Assembly (NCBI GenBank): GCA_934590325.1 | Contig: CAKTOW010000018.1 | Location: forward strand, 1-39,471 | From: an uncultured Oscillospiraceae bacterium | Lineage (GTDB): Bacteria > Bacillota > Clostridia > Oscillospirales > Oscillospiraceae | Direction: 5' to 3' | DNA: 39,471 nt | Part shown: piece after piece, positions 1 to 8,003 of the stretch | Numbering within the stretch: the first letter of the stretch is position 1 | Layout of the letters: each line of letters begins with the position of its first letter | The notes under the pieces: model-generated | Told to the model about the DNA's origin: nothing | What the model saw: the letters and a program-made list of their open reading frames with translations, nothing else | Databases searched by the model: none | Position numbers and translations under genes: made by a program

Positions 1-19
1 TTCACTTTGCATATTATTC

Positions 20-58
20 AACAAAGCCCGTACCAGTTAAACTGATACGGGCTTTGTT
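20..58. terminator. Bidirectional intrinsic terminator hairpin
   Basis: A perfect 13-bp stem (AACAAAGCCCGTA pairing with its complement) encloses a 13-nt loop. It lies about 100 bp beyond the stop codon of the minus-strand P-type ATPase gene. It is the likely end of that transcript, although on the minus strand the run of T after the stem is weak. Confidence 0.7.
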
Positions 59-156
59 ATGCTCCGCGTCTATCCGCTTACCTTAACGCTGAACACACGA
101 TGCCTGCAAGGAGCAGAGAAGCACCTTGCCGCCTCTCTGCTCCCTCACTTTCTTGC

Positions 157-2253
157 TTATTTTCGGGGATTTTCTTCATCGTCCAGCAGGTCGGTCATAT
201 TCCGCAGGCTGATGCCCAGGGTGGACCCGTTGTGCAGCAGTGCCGAGGTGGTGGGCGGCAGTACCCCCGCCACGCCCAGTGCGATCAGCGTCAGGTTGAA
301 GCCCACGATGAAGCGGTAGCTGCCGTGGATACGCTCCATCAGTGCCTGGCTGAGCCTTCGCAGCGTTACCAGCGCGAAGAGATCCTCCGAGGAAACGGTG
401 ATGTCTGCGATCTCCCGGGCGATGGCTGCGCCGGTGGAGATGGCGATGCCCGCGTCCGCTTCGGAGAGGGCGGGAGAATCGTTGACGCCGTCGCCCACCA
501 TGATAACGGTGTGTCCCTTCGCCTTTTCCTGCCGGATAAACGCGGCCTTGTCCTCCGGCAGCACCTCGGCATACACGGCGTCCACGCCCACCTCGGCGGC
601 CACAGCCTCCGCCGTGCGGCGGTTGTCGCCGGTCATCATCACCACGTTGGCAAAGCCGCTCTCGTGCAGCGCTCTTACCGCCTCCCGTGCCTCCCGGCGC
701 AGGGGATCGTGGATGCAGATGACCGCCGCCAGCTCCCCGTCCATGCAGAGATACAGGTGGGAATACGCGGCGGGCAGCGCGTCAAATTTCGGCTGCTCTC
801 CCTCCGGGATGCGGCAGCCCTCGTCCTCAAAGACGAAGTGCGCACTGCCGATGATGACCTTCTTGCCCTCCACCATACTGGAGATGCCGTGGGCCACCAC
901 ATACTGCACCTGCGAATGGTACTCCTCGTGGGTGAGCCCGTGCCGCTTTGCCTCCGCCACCACGGCGTTTGCCATGGAATGGGGGTAATGCTCCTCCAGA
1001 CAGGCGGCAAGGCGCAGCATTTCCGCCTCGTCGTGGCCGCCGAAGGGGATGACCGCCGCCACGGTGGGCGTCGCATAGGTCAGCGTGCCGGTCTTGTCGA
1101 ACACAATGGTGTCCGCCTTGGCCACCGCCTCCAAAAAGCGTCCGCCCTTGACGGAGATGTGATAGCCGCTGCTCTCCCGCATGGCGGACAGCACCGCGAT
1201 GGGGATGGCCAGCTTCAGGGCGCAGGAGAAGTCCACCATCAGCACCGAGAGCATTTTCGTCACGTTCCGGGTCAGCAGATACGTCAGCGCCGTGCCGCCC
1301 AGCGTATAGGGCACCAGCCTGTCCGCCATCCGGGACGCCTTGTCCTCGGCGGTGGATTTCAGCTTCTCCGACTCCTCGATCATGTGAACCACCCGGTCAT
1401 ACCGCCCGCTGCCGGAGGATTTCTCCACGGAGATGACGCACTCGCCCTCCTCCGCCACCGTCCCGGCATAGACGGGACTGCCGGGGTGCTTCGCCACGGG
1501 CATGGACTCACCGGTGAGGGAGGACTGGTTCACCATGGCCTCGCCCTCCACCACCCGGCCGTCCAGCGGGATCATGCCGCCGGTGCGGATCACAATACGG
1601 TCGCCCGGCTTCACATCGGTGATCTTCGTCAGCACCTCGGCGCCGTTTACCTGCTGCCAGACGCTGTCCACCCGCAGGCTCATGGCGGAGGCAAGGTCGG
1701 CCACGGACTTTTTGTGGGTCCATTCCTCCAGAATTTCACCTAAATGCAGCATGAACATGACAGAGCCTGCGGTGGCAAAATCGCCCCGCGCCATGGACAC
1801 CGTGACGGCGGTGGCATCCAGCACGGCGACGGACAGTTTGCCGTGCCACAGTGCCGAAAGCCCCTCCCGGATGTACTTTACGGAGCGGAGCAGTGCCAGC
1901 GCCGTGGTGATGGGTACAGGCAGGAACAGCTTGGAGATGCATCTGCGCATGACGGCGATAGCCAGCTTGTCCTCAAACTCCCGGTTCAGCGCACGGGAGG
2001 TATGCTCCGGCACCAGCTCCATAGCCTCCGCCTTGGCGAAGGAGAAGCGTGCCAGCGCACGGAGTATGCTTTCACGCTCCGCGTCATAGAGCACCACCGC
2101 GTCCTGCGTCCGGTCGTAGATCCTGACCTCCTGCACGCCGTCCTGGGCGCGCAGATAATATTCCACCACATCCGCTTGGGATACTGTCATCCGCCCGCAG
2201 CACAGGTGTACCCGCAGCCGTCCCGGTAAATCATGTAGGATCGTGCATTTCAT
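157..2253 (-). CDS. P1B-type heavy-metal-translocating ATPase
   Basis: This 698-residue membrane ATPase should use ATP to export a transition metal. Signature motifs are in order: TGES at 247-250 (actuator domain), DKTGT with the phosphorylated Asp at 386, TGDN at 541-544 and GDGVND at 587-592. The ion-path helix before the phosphorylation domain carries Ser343-Cys344-Ala345 where most P1B ATPases have CPC or SPC. The usual HP dipeptide of the nucleotide domain appears as PHS near 424-426. There is no classical CxxC metal-binding domain at the N terminus. A separate HMA protein is encoded two genes upstream, and the DUF6110-like gene ends only 3 bp before this ATG. The ATG follows GGAG. The family is clear, but the metal cannot be assigned from the sequence. 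Confidence 0.93.
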   Translation of the reverse strand: MKCTILHDLPGRLRVHLCCGRMTVSQADVVEYYLRAQDGVQEVRIYDRTQDAVVLYDAERESILRALARFSFAKAEAMELVPEHTSRALNREFEDKLAIAVMRRCISKLFLPVPITTALALLRSVKYIREGLSALWHGKLSVAVLDATAVTVSMARGDFATAGSVMFMLHLGEILEEWTHKKSVADLASAMSLRVDSVWQQVNGAEVLTKITDVKPGDRIVIRTGGMIPLDGRVVEGEAMVNQSSLTGESMPVAKHPGSPVYAGTVAEEGECVISVEKSSGSGRYDRVVHMIEESEKLKSTAEDKASRMADRLVPYTLGGTALTYLLTRNVTKMLSVLMVDFSCALKLAIPIAVLSAMRESSGYHISVKGGRFLEAVAKADTIVFDKTGTLTYATPTVAAVIPFGGHDEAEMLRLAACLEEHYPHSMANAVVAEAKRHGLTHEEYHSQVQYVVAHGISSMVEGKKVIIGSAHFVFEDEGCRIPEGEQPKFDALPAAYSHLYLCMDGELAAVICIHDPLRREAREAVRALHESGFANVVMMTGDNRRTAEAVAAEVGVDAVYAEVLPEDKAAFIRQEKAKGHTVIMVGDGVNDSPALSEADAGIAISTGAAIAREIADITVSSEDLFALVTLRRLSQALMERIHGSYRFIVGFNLTLIALGVAGVLPPTTSALLHNGSTLGISLRNMTDLLDDEENPRK

Positions 2254-2256
2254 GGC

Positions 2257-2526
2257 TCACTCCGCCTTAGCGTCCTCCGCGGAAGCGTCCTCCACCACAG
2301 CGGCGGCCTCCGCCTCTGCGCGGCGCTCGTTGATGGCCTTGGCTTCTGCGTAGATGTCATCCGCGCCCTCCCGCACGGCGGTGACCGTTTTCATCACATC
2401 CTCCTTGGCACGCAGCGCGGCGGCGGTGGTGTGGGCGTAGACCTTCTTGGCATCCCTGCTGCCCAGCAGCTTAATGCCTGCCGTTCCGAACAGCACGCCT
2501 GCTGCAAATAAACCGAGTTTTCTCAT
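2257..2526 (-). CDS. Small membrane-anchored protein, DUF6110-like
   Basis: An 89-residue protein with one N-terminal hydrophobic segment (about residues 4-21), followed by a charged, Ala/Glu-rich helical tail likely to stay in the cytoplasm. The pattern MRKLGLFAAGVLFGTAGIKL, then SRDAKKVY, matches my recollection of the DUF6110 family found beside heavy-metal ATPases in Firmicutes. No biochemical role is known to me. Its ATG is preceded by a strong AGGAGG, and its stop lies 3 bp before the ATPase start, so the two are almost certainly co-translated. An accessory or stabilising role for the ATPase is inference from position only. Confidence 0.8.
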   Translation of the reverse strand: MRKLGLFAAGVLFGTAGIKLLGSRDAKKVYAHTTAAALRAKEDVMKTVTAVREGADDIYAEAKAINERRAEAEAAAVVEDASAEDAKAE

Positions 2527-2596
2527 AATGATTGTCCTCCTAAAGTAAGAATATATATTTCAAACCGATAGCCGGAGTAGCGGCATCGGAATGATC

Positions 2597-2884
2597 TTAA
2601 TGTTTCTTCTTCCCGAAATGGAAAAAGCCTTTCTTCTCGTAGACTGCGGCGCTGATCTCCCCTGCCGTGTAGCCGGTGGCATCGATGGCGGCGCGGAGGG
2701 CGTTTTCGCCCAGCGGCTCTTTCGAGAGGATCACCGTCTCCCCCTTGGAATGGGATGAGGAAACCTTCTCCACTGAGAATGCGGCGCGAATGGCGTCGTT
2801 GATGTGCGCCTCGCACATAGAGCAGGCCATGCCGGAAACCTTAACTGTTGTCTGGATTATTTTCGTACCTTCTTTCAAAATCAT
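2597..2884 (-). CDS. HMA-domain metal-binding protein
   Basis: A 95-residue protein with a heavy-metal-associated domain. The metal motif is GMACSMCEAH, a CxxC in the expected loop after the first beta strand, and the rest fits a beta-alpha-beta-beta-alpha-beta fold. The C terminus is basic and His-rich (HFGKKKH), which could add metal affinity. The ATG at 2884 is preceded by GGA at suitable distance; an in-frame ATG 21 nt further upstream has no better ribosome site. It heads the three-gene metal module (HMA, DUF6110-like, P1B ATPase), so a metallochaperone or detached N-terminal domain for the ATPase is the natural inference. Confidence 0.85.
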   Translation of the reverse strand: MILKEGTKIIQTTVKVSGMACSMCEAHINDAIRAAFSVEKVSSSHSKGETVILSKEPLGENALRAAIDATGYTAGEISAAVYEKKGFFHFGKKKH

Positions 2885-2933
2885 GGTTTTTCCAAAAAAT
2901 CGCACTTAGCCACGTCGCTGCAACGCAGCCCCT

Positions 2934-3530
2934 TTACATGACCTTCATGCAAAAGTCGCAGCGGTCATCACTGCGCCCCCGTGCTTTCGTTCGATGCCGA
3001 GTAAGCCTCGGATGCAGACCGGTGTAGCTGATGTCGTCGCTGTCGCAAAAGCAGCAGCACAGCTCAGGACATCCGTATGCCACGCAGGTGTCGTGATATG
3101 GACATTTCATCATATCCACACGCCATATACCGTTGCCGACCTGCAGCTCCTTTGAGTCAAAGCTCGCCGCTGGACCGAAGATGCTCCGTGTGGACTTAAC
3201 AAAAACGCCGGGAACAAGGCGGTAAAGCCCCGGTATGAGCAGCAGGGTGGCAAGCTGTTTGTGACTCGTTCTCGCCAGCCGCTCCACATAGCCATGAACG
3301 GTTTGCAGAGCCTCCTCTTTCGGCATGACCCGCTGCAAGGTTTCGTAGGCCGCAATGCCCGGTAAGATCTGCCGTTTGAGGTGGTATTGCTTCTCCTTGC
3401 TTGCATCTGCATTTTCAGCCAGCAGCACATTCAACCGCGCATCAAAAAATGCATTCAGCTCCTTGGCCTGCGAGGGAAAGCACTGTGCCGCAGTCTCCCG
3501 AAAATCACGGGAGAGATAGGTTTCCTTCAT
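2934..3530 (-). CDS. ATC hydrolase-like protein (third copy)
   Basis: A 198-residue protein resembling the L-2-amino-thiazoline-4-carboxylic acid hydrolase family. That family includes an enzyme opening the thiazoline ring on the route from ATC to cysteine; most members have no tested function. The C-terminal half has the family's Cys-rich layout: CPYHDTC, then GCPELCCCFCDSDD, then HPRLTRHRTKARG and a terminal CDF. Its ATG overlaps the stop of the upstream ATC-like gene as ATGA, so translation is coupled. It is the last gene of the methyltransferase/hydrolase operon before the metal module 49 bp downstream. The real substrate is unknown, and ATC itself is only one possibility. Confidence 0.75.
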   Translation of the reverse strand: MKETYLSRDFRETAAQCFPSQAKELNAFFDARLNVLLAENADASKEKQYHLKRQILPGIAAYETLQRVMPKEEALQTVHGYVERLARTSHKQLATLLLIPGLYRLVPGVFVKSTRSIFGPAASFDSKELQVGNGIWRVDMMKCPYHDTCVAYGCPELCCCFCDSDDISYTGLHPRLTRHRTKARGRSDDRCDFCMKVM

Positions 3531-4189
3531 CGTCCTGCCTCCGTCCCAGCTTTCACGAAGCCCTTCTTTTTATACCCGCAGTCGCAGTATGGGCCGCCGG
3601 AGGCGAGAGTGTACTGCCGCACAAAATCAGTCGCGCCGCCGGCTTCGCTCATGGTGTAGTCCAGACGGCACAGCGCGGGAGTGAGGTCATATAGCCCCAG
3701 CTTTTTCATTAGCACGCAGATGCCGCATTTGGTGAAGCGTCCCTCGTAGCCGCTGCCGTCCGGGTATTCGTAAAACTCCATATTCCACGAATAGGGGTTC
3801 CGGTCAGCGGCTCTCAGCGCGGCGGTGGCTTTCATACCGGCAATGTCCTTTTCGGTGAATTTGCTCTTTCCGCTCTTGCGGCAGAACCATTTCATGGGCT
3901 TTGTCATCATGGATTTTGCGTAGTAATCTGTCAGCCTGTCCACCTTTGGGCGCTCCGGCATGGAGAGAATAAACGCGCCGATCATGGCGCAGTTGACAAG
4001 GTTCATCTTGAACCGGTCGCTCTTTTCAAATTCGGGCAGCTCGGAGATGATCTCCCTGTATTTCGGCTTTGCTTTTTTCGTGATGGTTTTTGCCGTATTG
4101 GCATCATAGCCGAATACAACCGTCAGCTGTTTTTGGAATGAGCCTGCAAACATCGTCCACATGCCGAAAGGCATTCCAAAATAGGTCAC
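3527..4189 (-). CDS. ATC hydrolase-like protein (second copy)
   Basis: A 220-residue protein, a divergent member of the L-2-amino-thiazoline-4-carboxylate hydrolase-like family. It shows the C-terminal layout shared with its two neighbours: a CGICVLMKKLGL stretch, then LTPALCRLDYTMSE, then a small Cys cluster (PYCDCGYKKKG). I place the start at a GTG that overlaps the stop of the upstream hydrolase as GTGA. A GGAGGG ribosome site lies 7 nt before it. The longer frame beginning at 4210 would overlap that gene without a ribosome site. The third ATC-like gene follows with an ATGA overlap. Function is unassigned beyond the family. Confidence 0.72.
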   Translation of the reverse strand: MTYFGMPFGMWTMFAGSFQKQLTVVFGYDANTAKTITKKAKPKYREIISELPEFEKSDRFKMNLVNCAMIGAFILSMPERPKVDRLTDYYAKSMMTKPMKWFCRKSGKSKFTEKDIAGMKATAALRAADRNPYSWNMEFYEYPDGSGYEGRFTKCGICVLMKKLGLYDLTPALCRLDYTMSEAGGATDFVRQYTLASGGPYCDCGYKKKGFVKAGTEAGR

Positions 4190-5118
4190 TTTTTGTCCCT
4201 CCAATCGCATATCACGCGGGTCATGCGGCGGTCAATGTCAATGCGAGCCGTTTTACACTCCCTGGGATATTTCTTCGCAGCGCTGAACGCCAGCTTGACA
4301 AACAGTGCCGAGCCGACGGGAAGCATGGTCTTGAGCATACCGTCGGGGAAAACAAAATGCGTGCCGTGCTCATATACGACCGCCTCGACTTCGCAGGAGT
4401 GCGGTTTCTCCGCAAAGCGTTTTTCCATGCGGCGGATATATTTTGCGGTGTCCCAAAGCGCGTCGTCCTCTGCGCCGACAAGAAACAGCTTGCCGCGGAT
4501 ATTCTCGACCTTTATGAATTCCTCCTCGGTGATCGGGTGCGCCGCTTCAGAGTCGTCAAACAGCTTGCGCGAGGCGATCATATTGCCGGTGCGTTTGGAC
4601 TCCTCCAAGATTATGCGCCAATAGTCAGGGTGCTGATAGCAAAACGGCATATAGGGCAGGGGCTTGCCCTTGTAAGAAAAGAGTGATTCTCCCTCGATTG
4701 GCCATTCCTTGCAGCCATCCTTTTTGCCCTGCATGAACCCCTGCCACACAAAGTCGCTGGGGGTCATTGCGATGGTCAGAGAGATATCACCAAATAGCGA
4801 AGCCGCCGTCAGGACGAGCGTACCTGTCGTTGAGGCTCCCGCAATGCCTATTTTTTCGTTTCCGTGTAATTTGAGCCATGCCATTGCTTTTTCGATGCGT
4901 TCAAGCGGATAGTTGTGATGACCGTAGTCCTTTTTCCCGGGCGACATGGTCAATACGTTCACGCCGAGGCGAAGCAGCCATTTCACAGCAGATCGCGCCA
5001 TATAATCCTCGGGGTCGTCGCCGAGCATGGCGATGACGGCGCAGTCCGAGCCGTCCTTGCATGCCCAATACGCGCCGTAAAAGCCATCGTTTTCAACATC
5101 AAAGTGGATGTGTTTCAT
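4186..5118 (-). CDS. Alpha/beta hydrolase (acyl-CoA thioester hydrolase/BAAT-like C-terminal domain)
   Basis: A 310-residue alpha/beta hydrolase. The nucleophile elbow is GASTTG around residue 94, where the second position is Ala and the nucleophile is Ser. The late acid appears in VGAEDDALWD and the His in YEHGTHFVFP. This arrangement resembles the BAAT/acyl-CoA thioester hydrolase C-terminal group, whose members cleave or transfer acyl groups. No signal peptide is seen, so it acts in the cytoplasm. The ATG follows AGAGG, 14 bp after the methyltransferase stop, and the next gene overlaps its stop codon. In this operon it is likely to release or transfer an ester, amide or thioester product; the substrate is unknown. 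Confidence 0.78.
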   Translation of the reverse strand: MKHIHFDVENDGFYGAYWACKDGSDCAVIAMLGDDPEDYMARSAVKWLLRLGVNVLTMSPGKKDYGHHNYPLERIEKAMAWLKLHGNEKIGIAGASTTGTLVLTAASLFGDISLTIAMTPSDFVWQGFMQGKKDGCKEWPIEGESLFSYKGKPLPYMPFCYQHPDYWRIILEESKRTGNMIASRKLFDDSEAAHPITEEEFIKVENIRGKLFLVGAEDDALWDTAKYIRRMEKRFAEKPHSCEVEAVVYEHGTHFVFPDGMLKTMLPVGSALFVKLAFSAAKKYPRECKTARIDIDRRMTRVICDWRDKK

Positions 5119-5132
5119 TCAAAACGCCTCTT

Positions 5133-5972
5133 TCAAAAGTTGATCTTCACGATCTGCATCTTCATCATACCGTCACCGACCCTGGCGAGGAAGCGGAAAA
5201 AGCCGCTGACGGAGGGATCGCGAAGGTCGTTGTAGCCCAGCATATAGCCGCGGCTGGTGACCTGCAAGCGGCTGTCCCACAGGGAAAGCTCACTTTTTGC
5301 GTCTGAAACCGCGAAATACGCGCCCACATCCTTGATCTTCGCACTCTTGAGCCAGGTCTTTGCGATCATCTTCACCGCCGTCCGGTTGGCCGCGTCAAAT
5401 ACCAGCACGCCGCCGGGGAAAGCGTCTGCCATGGCCTGCACCAGTGCCTTGACCTGCTCGGTCAGAAAGTAGTAGAACACGCCGGAGGCAAAGAACACCG
5501 CGCCGCCCGAAGCGTCGATTCCAGAAAACCATGCCGTGTCGTTCAGGTCGCAAGGGATATTTTTCTCTCGCTCCCCGGCGGGCAGCAGCTCGTTGCGCAC
5601 GGTAATGACATCGGGAAAGTCCAGATTGTATATTTTACAGCTGCCGTTGTCGCAGGATCTGCCGGTGCCGTCAAGTCCGCAGCCCAGATTGACCACCGCC
5701 GCGTTGGGGTGAGATTTCAGATAATCCCGTACCTCGAAGGCAAGGTCGTTCTGCCGCATGGCGACCTCCAGCGAGCCGAAGCGCTGCATCAGACTGCGGG
5801 CGTTCTTATCAGCGTCCGAAAAGTCATAGTCGATCTCGTTAATCAGACGCACCGCCGTTTCATCTTGGTAGAGATTCGGATACAGCTCTGAGCAGACCTT
5901 CCGCGCATACAGCGGAATGATCAGTGTCTCCTGTACGGTGTTTTTCTCGATTTTATATTTCACGGGTATCAC
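5133..5972 (-). CDS. Class I SAM-dependent methyltransferase, leucine carboxyl methyltransferase (LCM)/O-methyltransferase type
   Basis: A 279-residue methyltransferase. The SAM-binding motif I is VVNLGCGLDGTGRS, followed by the acidic YNLDFPDVITVRNELLP stretch. This is the layout of the LCM/TcmP-like family that methylates carboxylates or hydroxyls of small molecules or proteins. The start codon is a GTG placed directly after the TGA of the upstream hydrolase with no spacer; there is no strong ribosome site of its own, so it probably depends on re-initiation. An internal GTG three codons later is the alternative. It is the fourth methyltransferase of the operon and belongs to a different subfamily from the other three. 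Confidence 0.82.
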   Translation of the reverse strand: MIPVKYKIEKNTVQETLIIPLYARKVCSELYPNLYQDETAVRLINEIDYDFSDADKNARSLMQRFGSLEVAMRQNDLAFEVRDYLKSHPNAAVVNLGCGLDGTGRSCDNGSCKIYNLDFPDVITVRNELLPAGEREKNIPCDLNDTAWFSGIDASGGAVFFASGVFYYFLTEQVKALVQAMADAFPGGVLVFDAANRTAVKMIAKTWLKSAKIKDVGAYFAVSDAKSELSLWDSRLQVTSRGYMLGYNDLRDPSVSGFFRFLARVGDGMMKMQIVKINF

Positions 5973-6746
5973 TCACTTTCTGATAAATGGCAGTTCCGGC
6001 ATACAGTCACGCTCGGCGATGTGTGCCAGCATTTCAGCAAAGCCCTTCGGATCGCGTATCTGATATTGCATATGCTCGTATCCCTCAAACACGGGATAAT
6101 GGCCGCAGGGGTAGGCTTCCATCACTGCCTGACGGTATTTGAAATGATCTTCTATGCTGCCAAACTCGAAATAGATACGCCTTTGCATCTCTTTGGAAAG
6201 TGGCGGAAAGGGCTTGTCCTCCAGACTGTCCGCCATCTGGCGGCGCAAATTTGTATAGGTCAGATTTTCCCCTGCGGCTATAAAATACGGCTTTATGGAG
6301 TCGTCGTCACACCACAGTATCTTTTTCAGCGTACCGCCCTTCGACCAATATAGGCTCTTGATGGCAAAATACAGAAACGGCGTCATAATGCGGCGCGTAC
6401 CTTTTCCGATTTGCGCAAACTGCCCGCCGTCAAAGAAAGCGTGCTCCACGGGCAGCTTCGTCTGCGTCAGAAACGCCATGGCAAGGTCTGCACCGATGGA
6501 AGAAGCGACCACCATCGCCAGCCGCTCCACGCCCTGTCGATGCAGAAAGTCCTCCACCTGCCGTATTTCGTCCGCCTTGCTGACATATTTCTGCCCCTCG
6601 CAGTAAACGGTGGAGGTGGGCAAGATGCAGAAATATCGATCCTGCAAATACCTCGCAATCGGTTCGCTGCTCGCTCCTGTCACACCCATTGCATGAAAGA
6701 ACAGCACGGCAGGATTCCTCCTGTCGCCATATGTTTGAAACAGCAT
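5973..6746 (-). CDS. Alpha/beta hydrolase
   Basis: A 257-residue alpha/beta hydrolase. The N terminus has the usual oxyanion-region strand (NPAVLFFHAMGVTG), and the nucleophile elbow reads ASSIGA near residue 103, so Ser is the likely nucleophile. A late His is available in the C-terminal GYEHMQYQI segment. It is shorter than typical lipases, lacks a signal peptide and is probably cytoplasmic. The ATG follows a GAGG-containing site, 10 bp after the membrane-protein stop. Its TGA abuts the GTG of the methyltransferase gene. The substrate is unknown; the neighbours suggest a small carboxylic or ester compound. Confidence 0.75.
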   Translation of the reverse strand: MLFQTYGDRRNPAVLFFHAMGVTGASSEPIARYLQDRYFCILPTSTVYCEGQKYVSKADEIRQVEDFLHRQGVERLAMVVASSIGADLAMAFLTQTKLPVEHAFFDGGQFAQIGKGTRRIMTPFLYFAIKSLYWSKGGTLKKILWCDDDSIKPYFIAAGENLTYTNLRRQMADSLEDKPFPPLSKEMQRRIYFEFGSIEDHFKYRQAVMEAYPCGHYPVFEGYEHMQYQIRDPKGFAEMLAHIAERDCMPELPFIRK

Positions 6747-6756
6747 TTCTATCGCC

Positions 6757-7251
6757 TCAGCTTTCCATAAAAAGCATCATGATTGCCGCCAGTGCTGCCG
6801 AAATGACAGCCATACCAATTGTGCCGAACAGCCACTTTTTGCCCTTATCCTTGGCTGTAATGTAGGGTTTCAGGTCTTCCGTTCCCGGAATTTCCCATGC
6901 GTTCGTATGTCCTACCCAATAGCCGTCAACCCAAAATCGGTCTATGAGATTCATAACGGACAGTATGACCAGCAGCTGCCAGAAGCCCGTAAGAAAACCC
7001 CGCGCACCGTTCACCGCATAGACGCAGACCAGCACATAGGCGATGTAGCCGGGGACGCAGACAGCTTTGAACAGCAGGGCGTTTCGCTTGATTTTTTCGT
7101 GTGTTGTAAGTCCCAGCGTTATACACCTGTTCTGAACTTCCGGGCTGTAAAGATGCACCATGCCCACCGCGCCCTTGCGGATACCGATGGCGCAAACCAA
7201 AATGAGCAGAACGCCCAGCCCGATGCCTTCCAAAATCACCTGTAAAAGCAT
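6757..7251 (-). CDS. Small integral membrane protein, unknown function
   Basis: A 164-residue protein I do not recognise. It has about four hydrophobic segments: near residues 5-24, 61-80, 88-104 and 142-162. A conserved-looking polar stretch between the last two contains FWVDGYWVGHTNAW. Its ATG overlaps the TAA of the upstream ATC hydrolase-like gene (TAATG), which fixes the start and shows translational coupling. A longer frame starting at 7476 runs inside that gene and is not credible. As the only membrane protein of the methyltransferase/hydrolase operon it could handle the product or substrate at the membrane, but nothing in the sequence proves this. Confidence 0.7.
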   Translation of the reverse strand: MLLQVILEGIGLGVLLILVCAIGIRKGAVGMVHLYSPEVQNRCITLGLTTHEKIKRNALLFKAVCVPGYIAYVLVCVYAVNGARGFLTGFWQLLVILSVMNLIDRFWVDGYWVGHTNAWEIPGTEDLKPYITAKDKGKKWLFGTIGMAVISAALAAIMMLFMES

Positions 7252-7952
7252 TACCGATTCCTCCTGAAGCCCGCCTCGTCTCTGTATTCGGGGTGCTCCT
7301 TCCCGTGCGGGTCCTGGTCGCCGCAGATGGTATAGTCGCACCGGCAGCCGTCCACGCAGGTAGTCGTCCGCACCAGCCTGGCATGGAGCAGCTCCATGGA
7401 CGCATAGTCCACATTGCACAGAGCGGGCATAATGTCCGTAAGACCGTGTTGGATAGCAAATTCCGCCGCCGGGCACGCCGTAAATTCATAATAGATGGGC
7501 TTGCCGTTTTCGTAAGGCGCAACCGCCATCTCGTAATCGCGCCATGCGTCACAGCGCTTTTTGGCGGTGGTGAATGCCCGGTACATCAGCTTTTTCCAGA
7601 ACGGCTTATTGATGTCAACAAAGCGCAGCTTCCGGAAGGCCGGCAGGATCAGATTTTCCTCCATCTCCTCGATCTCGCGGAACGATGTGACGGCTTTGCA
7701 GACTGCGTAATAGCTCATGATGGCGATGCAGTCGTAGGTGCCGCCTACGCCGTTGTGGAAGTTCTTTTTGCCGCCCAAATCCGTGCGCCAGTCGGAGAGA
7801 AATTCCGCATACTGCCGCTGTACCTGCTCCCATACTGTCTCCCGCTCTGCTTCCGGATAGTGCAGGGCGATTTTCGCCAGGATTTCTTTCTTGCAAGGCT
7901 TTGAATACAGCACATGGCTTTTGCGGTCGAATAGAAGCTCGTTGTCCTTCAT
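7251..7952 (-). CDS. ATC hydrolase-like protein (first copy)
   Basis: A 233-residue member of the L-2-amino-thiazoline-4-carboxylate hydrolase-like family. Typical features are the N-terminal helical region, the YDCIAIMSYYAV stretch and a C-terminal pattern of CPAAEF, GLTDIMPALCNVDYASMEL, R and T residues, then CVDGCRCDYTICG. The start is the ATG at 7952 because a strong GGAGGGAGG site precedes it; the frame extends 12 codons further upstream without support. Its stop overlaps the membrane-protein start by one base. With two further diverged copies in the same operon, the family has clearly expanded here, suggesting three related steps or substrates. Confidence 0.78.
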   Translation of the reverse strand: MKDNELLFDRKSHVLYSKPCKKEILAKIALHYPEAERETVWEQVQRQYAEFLSDWRTDLGGKKNFHNGVGGTYDCIAIMSYYAVCKAVTSFREIEEMEENLILPAFRKLRFVDINKPFWKKLMYRAFTTAKKRCDAWRDYEMAVAPYENGKPIYYEFTACPAAEFAIQHGLTDIMPALCNVDYASMELLHARLVRTTTCVDGCRCDYTICGDQDPHGKEHPEYRDEAGFRRNR

Positions 7953-8003
7953 CTGATTGCCTCCCTCCTTGTTCTTTCTTGCGTGCATGAGACCGTCTTA
8001 GAT

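Noticed and set aside
100..1743. Long plus-strand open frame (547 codons) opposite the ATPase gene
   Set aside because: It is antisense to a P1B ATPase with complete motifs, shows low-complexity His/Arg/Gly composition and has no family motif; it is a GC-driven shadow frame.
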